A stretch of 30,161 nucleotides of DNA from a bacterium (GTDB taxonomy: Bacteria; Patescibacteriota; Minisyncoccia; Phycocordibacterales; UBA1550). The stretch spans positions 1 through 30,161 of the forward strand of contig JAKAMX010000001.1 of assembly GCA_021812665.1 (NCBI GenBank). Reading direction: 5' to 3'. The translations under genes and the position numbers were made by a program. Under the pieces are notes generated by a model, which had not been told where the DNA came from, ran no database searches, and was given only the letters and a program-made list of their open reading frames with translations. Positions 7,309 through 15,095 of this stretch are shown here, piece by piece (the stretch's first letter is position 1; each line of letters starts with the position of its first letter).

Positions 7309-7331
7309 AGTGCCTAACACTGTTAGGCACT
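7309..7331. promoter_or_regulatory. Perfect palindrome upstream of the glycine-rich membrane protein
   Basis: Arms AGTGCCTAACA and TGTTAGGCACT around one C. It lies 20-42 nt upstream of the ATG at 7289, a usual operator position. The inner TGCCTA..TAGGCA is the same sequence that forms the closing stem of repeat B 50 nt away (GGGTGCCTA/TAGGCACCC), so it may instead be a collapsed copy of that element. Confidence 0.5.
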
Positions 7332-7378
7332 CCCAGAAAGCCAAAGAGGTCGGGCAATTTGTCCGGCTACTTGTTTTT

Positions 7379-7614
7379 GGGTGCCTACTGGGAATTATCA
7401 CAAGTTGCTAAGTCTGCTCGTGTGAGTACACACTGCGCGGACTAAGTACTCGCGATCCCGCCTCGCCGTTGCTTCGCAACATGCTCCGGCTTTCAAATCC
7501 CAGCCGCAAGCAAAGCAGTTTGCTTGCTTAGGCACCCAAAATAAAAAAGCCCACCTCGTGTGGGGCTTTTTTATTTTGGGTGCAGTCGTAGAGGAAGTTC
7601 GAAAAGTTTTTGAA
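7379..7614. repeat. Structured intergenic repeat, copy B
   Basis: The most intact copy. Closing stem GGGTGCCTA (7379-7387) pairs perfectly with TAGGCACCC (7529-7537). Inside, CTGGGA pairs with TCCCAG (about 7388-7393 with 7498-7503). The core carries the same crossing stems as copy A (7411-7417 with 7437-7443; 7422-7429 with 7446-7453). Two local hairpins are added (GTTGC-TTC-GCAAC; GCAAGCAAA-GCAG-TTTGCTTGC). The left flank is a degraded CCGGAC-type hairpin (7344-7372); the right flank is a GCCCAC-type hairpin (7543-7572), the reverse of the order in copy A. The tail GGGTGCAGTCGTAGAGGAAG is shared with copies A and C and can be translated GAVVEEVRKVFE. Confidence 0.8.
7543..7572. terminator. 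Hairpin terminator (GCCCAC type)
   Basis: AAAAAAGCCC pairs with GGGGCTTTTTT around CACCTCGTGT, with A-run and T-run flanks on the two sides. It lies between the structured core of repeat B and its conserved tail. Confidence 0.8.
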
Positions 7615-7670
7615 GATAAAAACAGCACGTCTATCTACATTCCCGCTTTCTCAACAAAAGAAGGCTCGGG

Positions 7671-8111
7671 CTAGTTCCACTTCCCTTTCAGCTTGAGATA
7701 TTTGATGGGAATAATGAGCAAAGAAACAATTACGAAAATTGCAGTAAACACTAGTGCAACCAGGCCAGGGGTTAAAATATTTGGTACTCCCCAACTTCCA
7801 TTACCTTCTGGAGTAATTGCGGTAAGGATGACAGTGAGTGGAATCCACCAATACGCAAACTTGAGCCAGGAGTAGAAAACTTCGTCACGGATTTTGTAGG
7901 TGATGAGAGAAATTAAGAGTATTGTAGCTCCCATATATAGGCCGAGAATAACAAACGGTTTTGAAATGTAAGCGGTGTCATAGCAGTATTTTGAACCCGC
8001 TGACCAAACTCCGATATTTCTGCAAAAACCAAATATTAATGGGTTACTAACGATATAAACTCCAATAAACACTATGAGCGAGGCCCAAAACACCGTTTTT
8101 TTAGATAGCAT
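7671..8111 (-). CDS. Small four-TM membrane protein, unknown
   Basis: 146 aa with hydrophobic helices near residues 8-30, 52-72, 82-103 and 112-138, and two Cys in the first extracytoplasmic loop (FGFCRNIG and SKYCYD). Loop cysteines on the outside fit a disulfide. A basic C-terminal end (KYLKLKGKWN) suggests an inside C-terminus. No family is recognised; such proteins are common beside exported enzymes in CPR genomes. It starts only 7 bp downstream of the stop of the LCAT-like gene and is probably co-transcribed with it. Confidence 0.75.
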   Translation of the reverse strand: MLSKKTVFWASLIVFIGVYIVSNPLIFGFCRNIGVWSAGSKYCYDTAYISKPFVILGLYMGATILLISLITYKIRDEVFYSWLKFAYWWIPLTVILTAITPEGNGSWGVPNILTPGLVALVFTAIFVIVSLLIIPIKYLKLKGKWN

Positions 8112-8118
8112 AATTTTG

Positions 8119-10800
8119 TTAATAATCTAATATAATCTTTCCCTTGTTCGTAGTTGCTCTTAGAATAACAAGCCCTGGTAATGTTTTGGCGTCACCTGTT
8201 GTAGTATTTTGTATCTGTGTTGCATTCTTTTTTGCGTTGTAATGCGCCTGAATACTTTGTGTTCCGCTTGTTACCAATTCTTCAAGTTCTTTGAAGCTCC
8301 CTGTCTTATCAGTAGACCATTCATATTGTAATACAGTTTGAGATAATTCATTTGTGGATACACCATTGTAACTTAATCCCTGAATTTGAACATTGAGCTG
8401 GTGACCACTCTGGGTATTTTGAGAGTAGGTAATCTGCAGTGTGTTATTCCCTTGATCTGCAAGGAGCGAGGAGGTCGCGATAGTTGATATAGATGTTTGT
8501 GTATCGTCAATACCCTCAATCATGAGATTCATAGCGCTTGCGCTCAACGAGAGACGTGCCTCTGGTGGGGTGAGATCAGGAGTGACAATTTTCCCAAGCT
8601 CTGGCTTGATAGTGAAATCGGTACGACCATCACCATTGTAATCAACGAAAAGTGGCGAGGCGTTTTGGATCGTTCCATCAGTGAGGGCTATTGTCGCTTT
8701 AGTACTTGTCGAAGTAGGAACAGCTGCTATTGTGCTCGAGGCGATAATTGAATCGTTTCCATCTATCTCTTGCATGTCGAGCGTAAAGGAGCCAGATGCA
8801 TAGCCATCGAGATTTAGCGTTACTGGGGCGTGATTTGGAGTCGTTATTACTTGGACTTCGCCATATCGACGATAATCAGAACCAGGAATAGTTGAAGTTG
8901 CATAGTTTATAATGTTACCAGCACTGTCGATAGCGGATAGGTTGAGGGGCGAATGAAGAGTGAATCTAAGACGATTTGTTTTTACAGTCAATGGTTTTGT
9001 TGTTGTAATAAAATCTGGAAGAGTGCTTGTTGCACCAACAAGAATATCGTTGACTAAATTTCGTAGCTGTGGGACCTCGAAGATATCGGAATGTTTCCGA
9101 TCATACGGTAATAATTTTTGTGGAAAAGTATTGTTGTATTGATATAGATCAACCCAATATTTCGTCACTCCTGCTGCCGCAGGCGTCCATAATGCACTCG
9201 GTGAAACAACAGTACCATCGCCATCTACTACTTCATATGGTGTATATTTTATAGTAGGAATATCTACATAATTAGAGCACGTAGTCGATGGCGAAGATCC
9301 ATTCGCACAAACGCTATCCTCGCCCTGGTAATATTGAATCGTTGCAAGCGTATCCTCTCCCCACCCAGCAATTTCATACAAGGGCACGCCCTGCGGTGGC
9401 ACCCATGCGTCAAGCGTATTGTGGACTGCGTTTGCGTTGGAGAGCAGTCCCGCATTTCCTACAGCAGGATAATCCAAGTCGCTTGGCGACGAGGAAGCTA
9501 GACGCCAGGTATCTGTAATAAAGTTTGCAAGACGATCTGCAGAATGAATCTCGTTGCCATAGCGAGCACGAAAATCGGCAAGGATATCTGATTTATCAAA
9601 TGTCACAACAGGATTATCCACATACGTAAAATAGTTTGCTGAAGGAAGTAGGTTGTATGTGGCTGGTGTTGTGCTAGCAAAAGTGCGTGCTGTTTGTGGA
9701 TCTAGGGCGTAAGGCATTTGCGTTGTTGGCAAGCCTTGATCAAAGCCATGAAGAAGCGCGCCAGCCGCTTCAGGGGTACCGACCTCAGGAACTGCAACAA
9801 AGATTATTTTATCAATGAGTTTTGACGCTTCGCTCCCCAGCTTGTTGGTAAGTGCTTTCGCTACAAGTCCTCCGTTGGAATGAGCGACAATCGTTACCTT
9901 TCCTGTCTTTGATGAAGCCGCAAGGCGACGAAGATCTTGAATGATATACGGGGTGCTCGTTGCCCCCTGAACACCTCCATAATAAATACGATCATCTGAA
10001 AGCTGGTTTCCTGAATTCAGGATATCATCGAGTGATAATCGCCAATCGTACGGAGCTGTATCCCAGTCATTGATCGTTCCTGCGCTTTTGAGTCCATTCA
10101 TCTGGTTAATAAATGACTTATACACGTTACCTATTCCAGGCAGATATGCAGCATCAATCACTCCTTTGTCGTCACTGTTCGGATTGATATAGATATCATT
10201 CCGAATACTTTTACCTTGATCATTTAGATACAGATCGGGCGTACTATTACTAAAAAGACCAGGCTCCCAAAGTTTTTCTGTTCCACCATTGTAATCAGGA
10301 CGATAGAGTCGTGAGGCTTCAACACCTGGCAAGAAAAGAACGTTTGAGTAACAGTTCTCAGTACAGGCAGGAGACGAAGTAGCAATAGTGAGATCAGATA
10401 AAGTTGAGCTTGCGGTAACGTTATAAAGTAACCACGCATCGTGCCCATCATGGTCGCCCCAGTTGTAAGTGAGGAACGCAAAATTCCCAGGACCAAAGCT
10501 ATTTAGTGCTGGAGGTTGGGAATAGTAATCACCTGAACCCAAAAGAGCAGAACAAGAATAATTTATTCCTGAGACAAAAGAGGGATTTGTACAGATCCAC
10601 CAAAACCCAACAGGATGACTAAGGGGGTTATCTGCCAGCGTCGCTTGATAATGCGGATAAACATTCCCAACCGTGGGTATATTAAACGCTGCAGGATTAT
10701 TTATAAATGCAAAAGAAACTTGAGGAACTACTAAAAATAAACCAATTATTAGTAGTTGTTTACGGGCAAAGGCTTCGGTAATACGTCGCCAGAAAATCAT
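8119..10800 (-). CDS. Exported LCAT-like lipase/acyltransferase (893 aa)
   Basis: The N-terminus MIFWRRITEAFARKQLLIIG and the hydrophobic stretch to VSFA (about residue 31) form a signal peptide. The alpha/beta-hydrolase part resembles the lecithin:cholesterol acyltransferase family. It has LPGVEASRLY (157-166, oxyanion region), APYDWRLSLDDI (the PYDWR hallmark, 250-254), the nucleophile elbow VAHSNGG with S308, then VDGDGTVV (525-532, acid region) and H570 in YDRKHSDIF. The C-terminal 300 residues are beta-rich and include DYNGDGRTDF (a Ca-binding-like FG-GAP/dockerin-type loop). Family chemistry: hydrolysis or transfer of phospholipid acyl chains. Inferred role: acting on host or environmental lipids outside the cell. 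The active-site assignment is by motif only. Confidence 0.85.
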   Translation of the reverse strand: MIFWRRITEAFARKQLLIIGLFLVVPQVSFAFINNPAAFNIPTVGNVYPHYQATLADNPLSHPVGFWWICTNPSFVSGINYSCSALLGSGDYYSQPPALNSFGPGNFAFLTYNWGDHDGHDAWLLYNVTASSTLSDLTIATSSPACTENCYSNVLFLPGVEASRLYRPDYNGGTEKLWEPGLFSNSTPDLYLNDQGKSIRNDIYINPNSDDKGVIDAAYLPGIGNVYKSFINQMNGLKSAGTINDWDTAPYDWRLSLDDILNSGNQLSDDRIYYGGVQGATSTPYIIQDLRRLAASSKTGKVTIVAHSNGGLVAKALTNKLGSEASKLIDKIIFVAVPEVGTPEAAGALLHGFDQGLPTTQMPYALDPQTARTFASTTPATYNLLPSANYFTYVDNPVVTFDKSDILADFRARYGNEIHSADRLANFITDTWRLASSSPSDLDYPAVGNAGLLSNANAVHNTLDAWVPPQGVPLYEIAGWGEDTLATIQYYQGEDSVCANGSSPSTTCSNYVDIPTIKYTPYEVVDGDGTVVSPSALWTPAAAGVTKYWVDLYQYNNTFPQKLLPYDRKHSDIFEVPQLRNLVNDILVGATSTLPDFITTTKPLTVKTNRLRFTLHSPLNLSAIDSAGNIINYATSTIPGSDYRRYGEVQVITTPNHAPVTLNLDGYASGSFTLDMQEIDGNDSIIASSTIAAVPTSTSTKATIALTDGTIQNASPLFVDYNGDGRTDFTIKPELGKIVTPDLTPPEARLSLSASAMNLMIEGIDDTQTSISTIATSSLLADQGNNTLQITYSQNTQSGHQLNVQIQGLSYNGVSTNELSQTVLQYEWSTDKTGSFKELEELVTSGTQSIQAHYNAKKNATQIQNTTTGDAKTLPGLVILRATTNKGKIILDY

Positions 10801-10856
10801 ACAAACTAACCCTAGGAGAAAGGGGTGGCGATGTCAAGCTCAAGGCTGAAGCCTCA

Positions 10857-11196
10857 TTGACAAAAATTGACGATGGGTGCAGTAGTAGAGGAAGTTAGAA
10901 AGGTTTTTGAACTACGGAACAGTGTAATGACTCCCATTCCCAACATTGTTTTAGGAAATATTTTTTAGTGATGACTGAGTGATCTTAACCTTAGGCTTGA
11001 TTATTCTATCTGCAACCTCGGTTTAATTAAGTAACATCTTAGGTCGAAACGTGGGGCGTGCGTGCAGCTTCGTTGTCGATGTCGATTTGGCGCCTATCTA
11101 AGGACTCTGTTATGCCCCGAGTGCATGCCAGGCGTAAAAGAGAAACTAAATCTCATTGCGGTCTTTGAATCATCTGACGGGGTGGTTCTTGCATAA
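10857..11196. repeat. Gene-free intergenic segment with repeat C
   Basis: This segment holds no convincing gene. Its head TTGACAAAAATTGACGATGG (with an internal TTGAC direct repeat) recurs with one change at 17551. It runs straight into the GGGTGCAGTAGTAGAGGAAG tail of repeats A and B. From ATG at 10873 a 31-codon frame reads MGAVVEEVRKVFE and ends at 10968. At the other end, ATG 11125-11196 reads MPGVKEKLNLI, matching MTGVKEKLQLI at 17618. The middle (10970-11100) shows nothing recognisable. These short frames look like relics or conserved DNA rather than established genes. Confidence 0.5.
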
Positions 11197-12087
11197 TCAC
11201 TGCGGCATTGGAACATGCTCCTTGCGCTGTTCTTCCAAATCATCCTTAACAGTCTCTGTGAGAATAACATCACGTTTTGTTGTCGTGAGAAAAATCACAA
11301 GACCAAGGATTGATCCTAAGAATATGAAGCTGGTTACTGTCGTACCGAGACCAAGGCCACCGTCTGACCTTGCTTGCGATAAATAGTCGCCAATCGAGGC
11401 ACCTAGTGGTCGCGTCATAATGTACGCAAGCCAGAACGCAAGTACTGCGTTTGAGGATGCATGTTTGTGTTCTGCGCCAAGAATTGCTTTGAATACATAA
11501 TGCGCTATCGCAATAAGTGCGATTGTTCCAGCAAAAATAAGGAAAGCTGTAAGATACCCAAGATTGAACTGTTCTGCGATAAGATCACCTGCTGCTGTAC
11601 CAAGCGCAAACGTGAAAAGAATTGCAAGCCAATAAAATCCTTCTCGCTTTCGTGTAAAAATAGTGTGCACAGACAAAGTTTTCTCCGATACAAACCAAGC
11701 TATGAATGTTGCAATAAGGGCGATAGAAAACGTGATAGTTGTAGCAATGAGCGGTACGCCAAAGTTATCGCTCAGGTTATCTGTAATAAGCGTGCCAACA
11801 ACACTAATAAGCACCACCGAAAGCCAGTAAATAGATGGTATATACTTCTTTGATCTAAATTGGAAGAACAATACAACAACAAGCAACACACCCATAATGA
11901 CGCTTGTACCATTAAGACCGAAGCCGAGGGTCGTGCTGAGATAGTCAGCGGCGGTCTCGCCAACAGTTGTACATAAAATTTTTATAATCCAAAAATATAA
12001 GGTGACTTCTGGGACCTTGTTCAGCATCTGAGTCCATTTTGAAAAATCACTGTTTTTCTTTAGCGAACCATCTGTGGTTGTTGTCAT
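11197..12087 (-). CDS. COG4705-type multi-TM membrane protein
   Basis: 296 aa with about eight hydrophobic segments. NKVPEVTLYFWIIKILCTTV followed by GETAADYLS, and a second half-repeat with ALGTAAGDLIAEQFNLGY and MTRPLGASIGDYLS, are marks of COG4705. The repeated 'G-(E/D)-x-x-(A/G)D-(Y/L)-(L/I)' motif suggests an internal duplication. The family is uncharacterised ('membrane-anchored protein') and a transport role is often guessed. The start is near the Ser/Lys-rich MTTTTDGSLKK. A degenerate TTTACA-like direct repeat (12148-12163) lies about 60 nt upstream, possibly linking it to the adjacent two-component regulon. Confidence 0.85.
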   Translation of the reverse strand: MTTTTDGSLKKNSDFSKWTQMLNKVPEVTLYFWIIKILCTTVGETAADYLSTTLGFGLNGTSVIMGVLLVVVLFFQFRSKKYIPSIYWLSVVLISVVGTLITDNLSDNFGVPLIATTITFSIALIATFIAWFVSEKTLSVHTIFTRKREGFYWLAILFTFALGTAAGDLIAEQFNLGYLTAFLIFAGTIALIAIAHYVFKAILGAEHKHASSNAVLAFWLAYIMTRPLGASIGDYLSQARSDGGLGLGTTVTSFIFLGSILGLVIFLTTTKRDVILTETVKDDLEEQRKEHVPMPQ

Positions 12088-12164
12088 GCCATTATTCTTA
12101 TTAATGTAATAAAATTTAGTCTGCGATGATTACGTTACTATTTGAATTGTAAAATTCTGTAAGG

Positions 12165-12704
12165 CTATTCATCAACACGACGTCCATATGCGGCAAGAAA
12201 TAGGAGAAAGATAAGGACGATGGGAGTGCCCAGTGCGACTGGTAAGACTTGTGCTGGGTTAAGATTCTTTTTGGGAGCAACATGGAACTGCGTTATTTCG
12301 CTCACCTGTGGCACTGGGTCGCCTGCTGTTTCTGCAATAATAATTAAGGAATAATCACCAGCCTTCACAAAGTGGATCTTCCAATTGAGAGGAAGCGTTG
12401 CATTCGCATCAATAGTACCCACGTAAAGCCCTTTTTCTGCGCTCCAATCCTCAAGGTCAACCGGTTTATGCGTCTGATTGTCCGAAAGAGAGAGGTATGT
12501 CGTCACTCCTTGTATTGCCTGCGTGCTCATGTTTTTGATTGAGCCTTGTATAGTGACAAAATCCCCCGCAGTACCATTTAGTGTTTTAGAAGAAAGTACT
12601 TGTAGGATGAGTGGGCGAGAGGCTGAAGCTGTGCGCACAAAGAATGAACACCAAATCAATAGCAACCACACAAATATAAAATGTGTATATTTCATATCAA
12701 TCAT
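12165..12704 (-). CDS. Membrane-anchored extracytoplasmic protein of the ABC operon
   Basis: 179 aa. The signal peptide MKYTHFIFVWLLLIWC (from the Met at codon 4) ends near ASAS. A beta-sandwich-like domain of about 110 residues follows (LNGTAGDFVTIQGSIKNMST, DAFTLPLNW-like strands, GDYSLIIIAE), then a C-terminal membrane helix (ALGTPIVLIFLLFLAAYG) and short basic tail. This layout matches NEW3- or CARDB-like Ig-fold domains next to exporters (inference). The ATG at 12704 overlaps the permease stop; 12695 is an alternative start. As the last gene of the unit it may interact with the exported substrate or stabilise the permease outside the membrane. Confidence 0.75.
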   Translation of the reverse strand: MIDMKYTHFIFVWLLLIWCSFFVRTASASRPLILQVLSSKTLNGTAGDFVTIQGSIKNMSTQAIQGVTTYLSLSDNQTHKPVDLEDWSAEKGLYVGTIDANATLPLNWKIHFVKAGDYSLIIIAETAGDPVPQVSEITQFHVAPKKNLNPAQVLPVALGTPIVLIFLLFLAAYGRRVDE

Positions 12705-13470
12705 TATTTACTACCCCTTGTTTCATAAATATACGCTCAGATCCATATAAAAAAACAACCGTAATTGCAAGAAAAACTATCAGTGGCAGGAGAAACTGCC
12801 AATTCTCGAGAACAGATGTGTGGTAATCGACAAGCACGTTATCGAGTGACGAGAATATAGCATCAATAGGGTTTATGTGTGAAATAAGTTGTGATACTAA
12901 ATCATTTTTTAAAGTTGTAGTGAATGTGGCTGGTATACCAAGTGCTAAAAGCATAACCAGCGACGTAGTAATCGTATTTTTACTTGTGCGGAACAAAAGA
13001 GAAAGCCCAAGAATCAACAGTGTAAACGCGCTGACTCCAACCGTTCCCAACAGAGTAACATGTGCAAGAAATGGAATAGTGAGCCCAGACCCAACGGACG
13101 CAACAATGATATACGGAATACTCACAAAAAATATGGCTGCCCAAAGAGTAAGCACAGACATAAATTTACCCAACATAAGATTTGAAAGTGAAACAGGTGA
13201 AAGAAAAATATTTTCAGCCGTGTCTTTATCGAACTCGACTGTTAATATAGACGCTGCATCAAGCGCGGTCACCAGAAGCCCAATACCGATAATTACCTTA
13301 GCCAAGAGCCACATAAGTTCCGTCTGATCGAGAAGCGAGAGCTCTTTGTTGGTAAGGAGAAGGTAGCTCGTTAAGCTAAATGAGAGTGACGCAATAACAA
13401 GCCAGAGCATGCTCTTCCACGAATAGAGTTCCCCGCGTAATTCTTTTTTCCAGATTGTCATTGGTATCAT
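12697..13470 (-). CDS. ABC-2 type exporter permease
   Basis: 257 aa with six predicted membrane helices: one after the cytoplasmic start TIWKKELRGELYSWK, then helices around residues 56-75, 105-128, 137-160, 170-186 and 228-247. EFDKDTAENIFLSPVS between the second and third helices is the cytoplasmic coupling segment typical of ABC-2 permeases (compare 'E-x-x-x-G-T-x-E-x-L-x-x-x-P'). It partners with the ATPase encoded just upstream; the start overlaps the ATPase stop by 4 bp. The substrate is unknown; antimicrobial peptide or lipid export is usual where such a pair sits beside a two-component system. Confidence 0.9.
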   Translation of the reverse strand: MIPMTIWKKELRGELYSWKSMLWLVIASLSFSLTSYLLLTNKELSLLDQTELMWLLAKVIIGIGLLVTALDAASILTVEFDKDTAENIFLSPVSLSNLMLGKFMSVLTLWAAIFFVSIPYIIVASVGSGLTIPFLAHVTLLGTVGVSAFTLLILGLSLLFRTSKNTITTSLVMLLALGIPATFTTTLKNDLVSQLISHINPIDAIFSSLDNVLVDYHTSVLENWQFLLPLIVFLAITVVFLYGSERIFMKQGVVNND

Positions 13471-14198
13471 AGTGTGTGTGTGAGATGAAGAAATATCTCC
13501 GTAAGCGAACCATTCGGCAATGAAGTTTCTTTTTGTAATTCTGTGAGTTTTCCATTAGCAACGATTCGACCATTATGGAGTATCACAATTCGCGAACAAA
13601 GATTGGATACCTCATTAAGAAGATGGGATGATAAAAATATTGTGACACCCTCCTTGTTGAGATTTTTTAAAAGTCGCTGGATATCCTCTTGGCCCTGAGG
13701 ATCTAGGCCGAGAGTTGGTTCATCGAGAAAGAGTATCTTCGGATTGTGTACGAGCGCGCGCGCCAATGCAAGCCGCTGCTTCATGCCACGCGAGTAGGTG
13801 CCAACGCGCGAATTGCGCCGCTCAGTGAGGCCGACCTTCTCTAGGAGCGAATCAATACGCTCATTTTTCTCGTCCGACTTCATACCGTAGAGATCAGCAA
13901 AGAACTCCAAGTACTCCGCTGCCGTCATCCACTCATAGAAACCACGCCCTTCCGGCACGACACCGATAACCCGCGCAATGGAGGCCTTGTTGCCCGACGC
14001 GTATCCGCCGACCGTGACCTCTCCCTCGTCTGGTTCGATAATGCCGGTAAGCATACGTATGGTCGTCGTCTTGCCCGCACCATTGGGACCCAGGAAACCG
14101 TAGAATTCACCCGCAGCGACGTCGAGATCGATGTGATCGACCGCGACACGACCGCCGAATGCCTTGGTAAGATTTTTTGCTGTGATTATTTCAGTCAT
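13467..14198 (-). CDS. ABC transporter ATP-binding protein
   Basis: 243 aa with a complete nucleotide-binding domain: Walker A GPNGAGKTT (37-45), signature YSRGMKQRLALARAL (135-149), Walker B ILFLDEPT (155-162) and H-loop His192 in LSSHLL. The Q-loop position carries Glu (VVPEGRGFYEW), as is common in NatA-like export ATPases. It powers the ABC-2 permease that follows. The C-terminus is short, without a regulatory domain. It is in one compact operon with the two membrane proteins upstream and the permease and anchored protein downstream. Confidence 0.97.
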   Translation of the reverse strand: MTEIITAKNLTKAFGGRVAVDHIDLDVAAGEFYGFLGPNGAGKTTTIRMLTGIIEPDEGEVTVGGYASGNKASIARVIGVVPEGRGFYEWMTAAEYLEFFADLYGMKSDEKNERIDSLLEKVGLTERRNSRVGTYSRGMKQRLALARALVHNPKILFLDEPTLGLDPQGQEDIQRLLKNLNKEGVTIFLSSHLLNEVSNLCSRIVILHNGRIVANGKLTELQKETSLPNGSLTEIFLHLTHTL

Positions 14199-14200
14199 AT

Positions 14201-14395
14201 TTATTCTTCGCTTTTGCGCTTCTTAGAAGACGACCAGAAAATATTCATGAGAACACTTGACGCTCCTGAAATCGCGAGAAAGCGACTAACATAAAAATTA
14301 ATCATAATTTGGCTATCGGGCACATCGTAAAACTGCCACAAATAGATACCGAAGCAGAGAACGCCGAGCGAGATGAAAAGAAAGAGTTGTCGCAT
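14201..14395 (-). CDS. Small two-TM membrane protein of the ABC operon
   Basis: 64 aa with two membrane helices (LFLFISLGVLCFGIYLWQFY and FLAISGASSVLMNIFW) and a very basic tail SSSKKRKSEE, which predicts an inside C-terminus. It lies 2 bp ahead of the ATPase and 1 bp after the preceding gene, so it is part of the transcript. No family is recognised. It could be a small accessory subunit of the exporter or simply a membrane hypothetical. Confidence 0.7.
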   Translation of the reverse strand: MRQLFLFISLGVLCFGIYLWQFYDVPDSQIMINFYVSRFLAISGASSVLMNIFWSSSKKRKSEE

Positions 14396-14396
14396 A

Positions 14397-15014
14397 TCAT
14401 TTACTGTTTTCCCATTTGAAACTCTTGATTACTGCATCGAACACACTAGAATACTGTGTAAATGTGTCCTGCGCAGAACTGCAAGTAAGTAACCCAGCGC
14501 GATCTTGTCCCGAGATGTATGCCCTAACTGTCTTACTCAAAATCCTACTAGTTATACTAGTATATGTAAGCTGGTAAATTTCATTACCATCGATACTTAT
14601 TTTTTGATAATTAGTTCTCGAGTAATGAGACAAAGAGTGTTTCAAGGCTGACTCGTCCTGGCTCAGAATATACAGCTCTAATGTGCTGTTGTCTGGAACG
14701 TCCATAAGCTCAGCCGTACAGGTGCCATTCGGGAATAAAAACGTGTAGCTGCCAGCTGGCTTGTTTGGCTCAAGCTTCCAGTTTTTAGGAACTGAAACAG
14801 TGTAGTAATTCTCTGCCATATCCCGATTATGGTAAACGTCCAACACCGCAGAGGACGTGCTGTTTATCGGTATATTGTTCTCTGTTGGCACGAGCGAAAC
14901 CGGATTAACTTGGGGTACAACATTTTTCTTTGAAAGAGGACTAAATGTGTAAGCGGTTAGTCCACCAAGCGCAAGAAGCGCGAACGCAAATATTGAAATA
15001 ACGACTTTATTCAT
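14397..15014 (-). CDS. Membrane-anchored extracytoplasmic protein, first gene of the ABC operon
   Basis: About 205 aa from the ATG at 15014; a TTG six codons upstream (15032) would extend it but has no better ribosome-binding site. The N-terminal helix VVISIFAFALLALGGLTAY serves as signal anchor. After a Ser/Pro-rich linker comes a compact alpha/beta domain with YYTVSVPKNWKLE, SYTFLFPNGTCTAEL and FDAVIKSFKW, which recalls the PsbP/LpqN-like fold. Two Cys (in NGTCTA and LLTCSS) may pair. The function is unknown. The gene is preceded by the TTTACA direct-repeat box, so it and the four genes behind it are the inferred target of the adjacent response regulator. Confidence 0.7.
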   Translation of the reverse strand: MNKVVISIFAFALLALGGLTAYTFSPLSKKNVVPQVNPVSLVPTENNIPINSTSSAVLDVYHNRDMAENYYTVSVPKNWKLEPNKPAGSYTFLFPNGTCTAELMDVPDNSTLELYILSQDESALKHSLSHYSRTNYQKISIDGNEIYQLTYTSITSRILSKTVRAYISGQDRAGLLTCSSAQDTFTQYSSVFDAVIKSFKWENSK

Positions 15015-15055
15015 GATTGCAATTGATTTCAACGAGGGATTACCCCGTTGGGCAT

Positions 15056-15088
15056 AATATAAAATCTACTGCGTAAAATCTCTGTAAA
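15056..15088 (-). promoter_or_regulatory. Response-regulator box and promoter of the ABC operon
   Basis: On the minus strand: TTTACA-GAGAT-TTTACG, then exactly 10 nt, then TATATT (-10-like). The half-sites are at 15083-15088 and 15072-15077. The 11-bp period and the 10-nt distance to the -10 hexamer are what class II activation by OmpR/PhoB-type regulators requires, with the box replacing the -35. It lies just after the histidine kinase stop and 58 nt before the first operon gene. Confidence 0.75.
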
Positions 15089-15095
15089 GGTGGAC

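Noticed and set aside
7312..7328. Integron attC site
   Set aside because: The GCCTAAC/GTTAGGC boxes match the core form, but the spacing is 3 nt instead of more than 50, L boxes are absent and there is no integron integrase in the window.
7379..7537. Repeat B as a tRNA gene
   Set aside because: Acceptor-like 9-bp ends and TTTCAAATCC look tRNA-like, but there is no consistent D arm, anticodon arm or 5-bp T stem and the element is about twice too long.
13467..14198. Defective Q-loop (Glu instead of Gln) in the ABC ATPase
   Set aside because: The V-x-P-E-x-R-G-x-Y form is common among active NatA-like export ATPases, so it is not taken as a defect.
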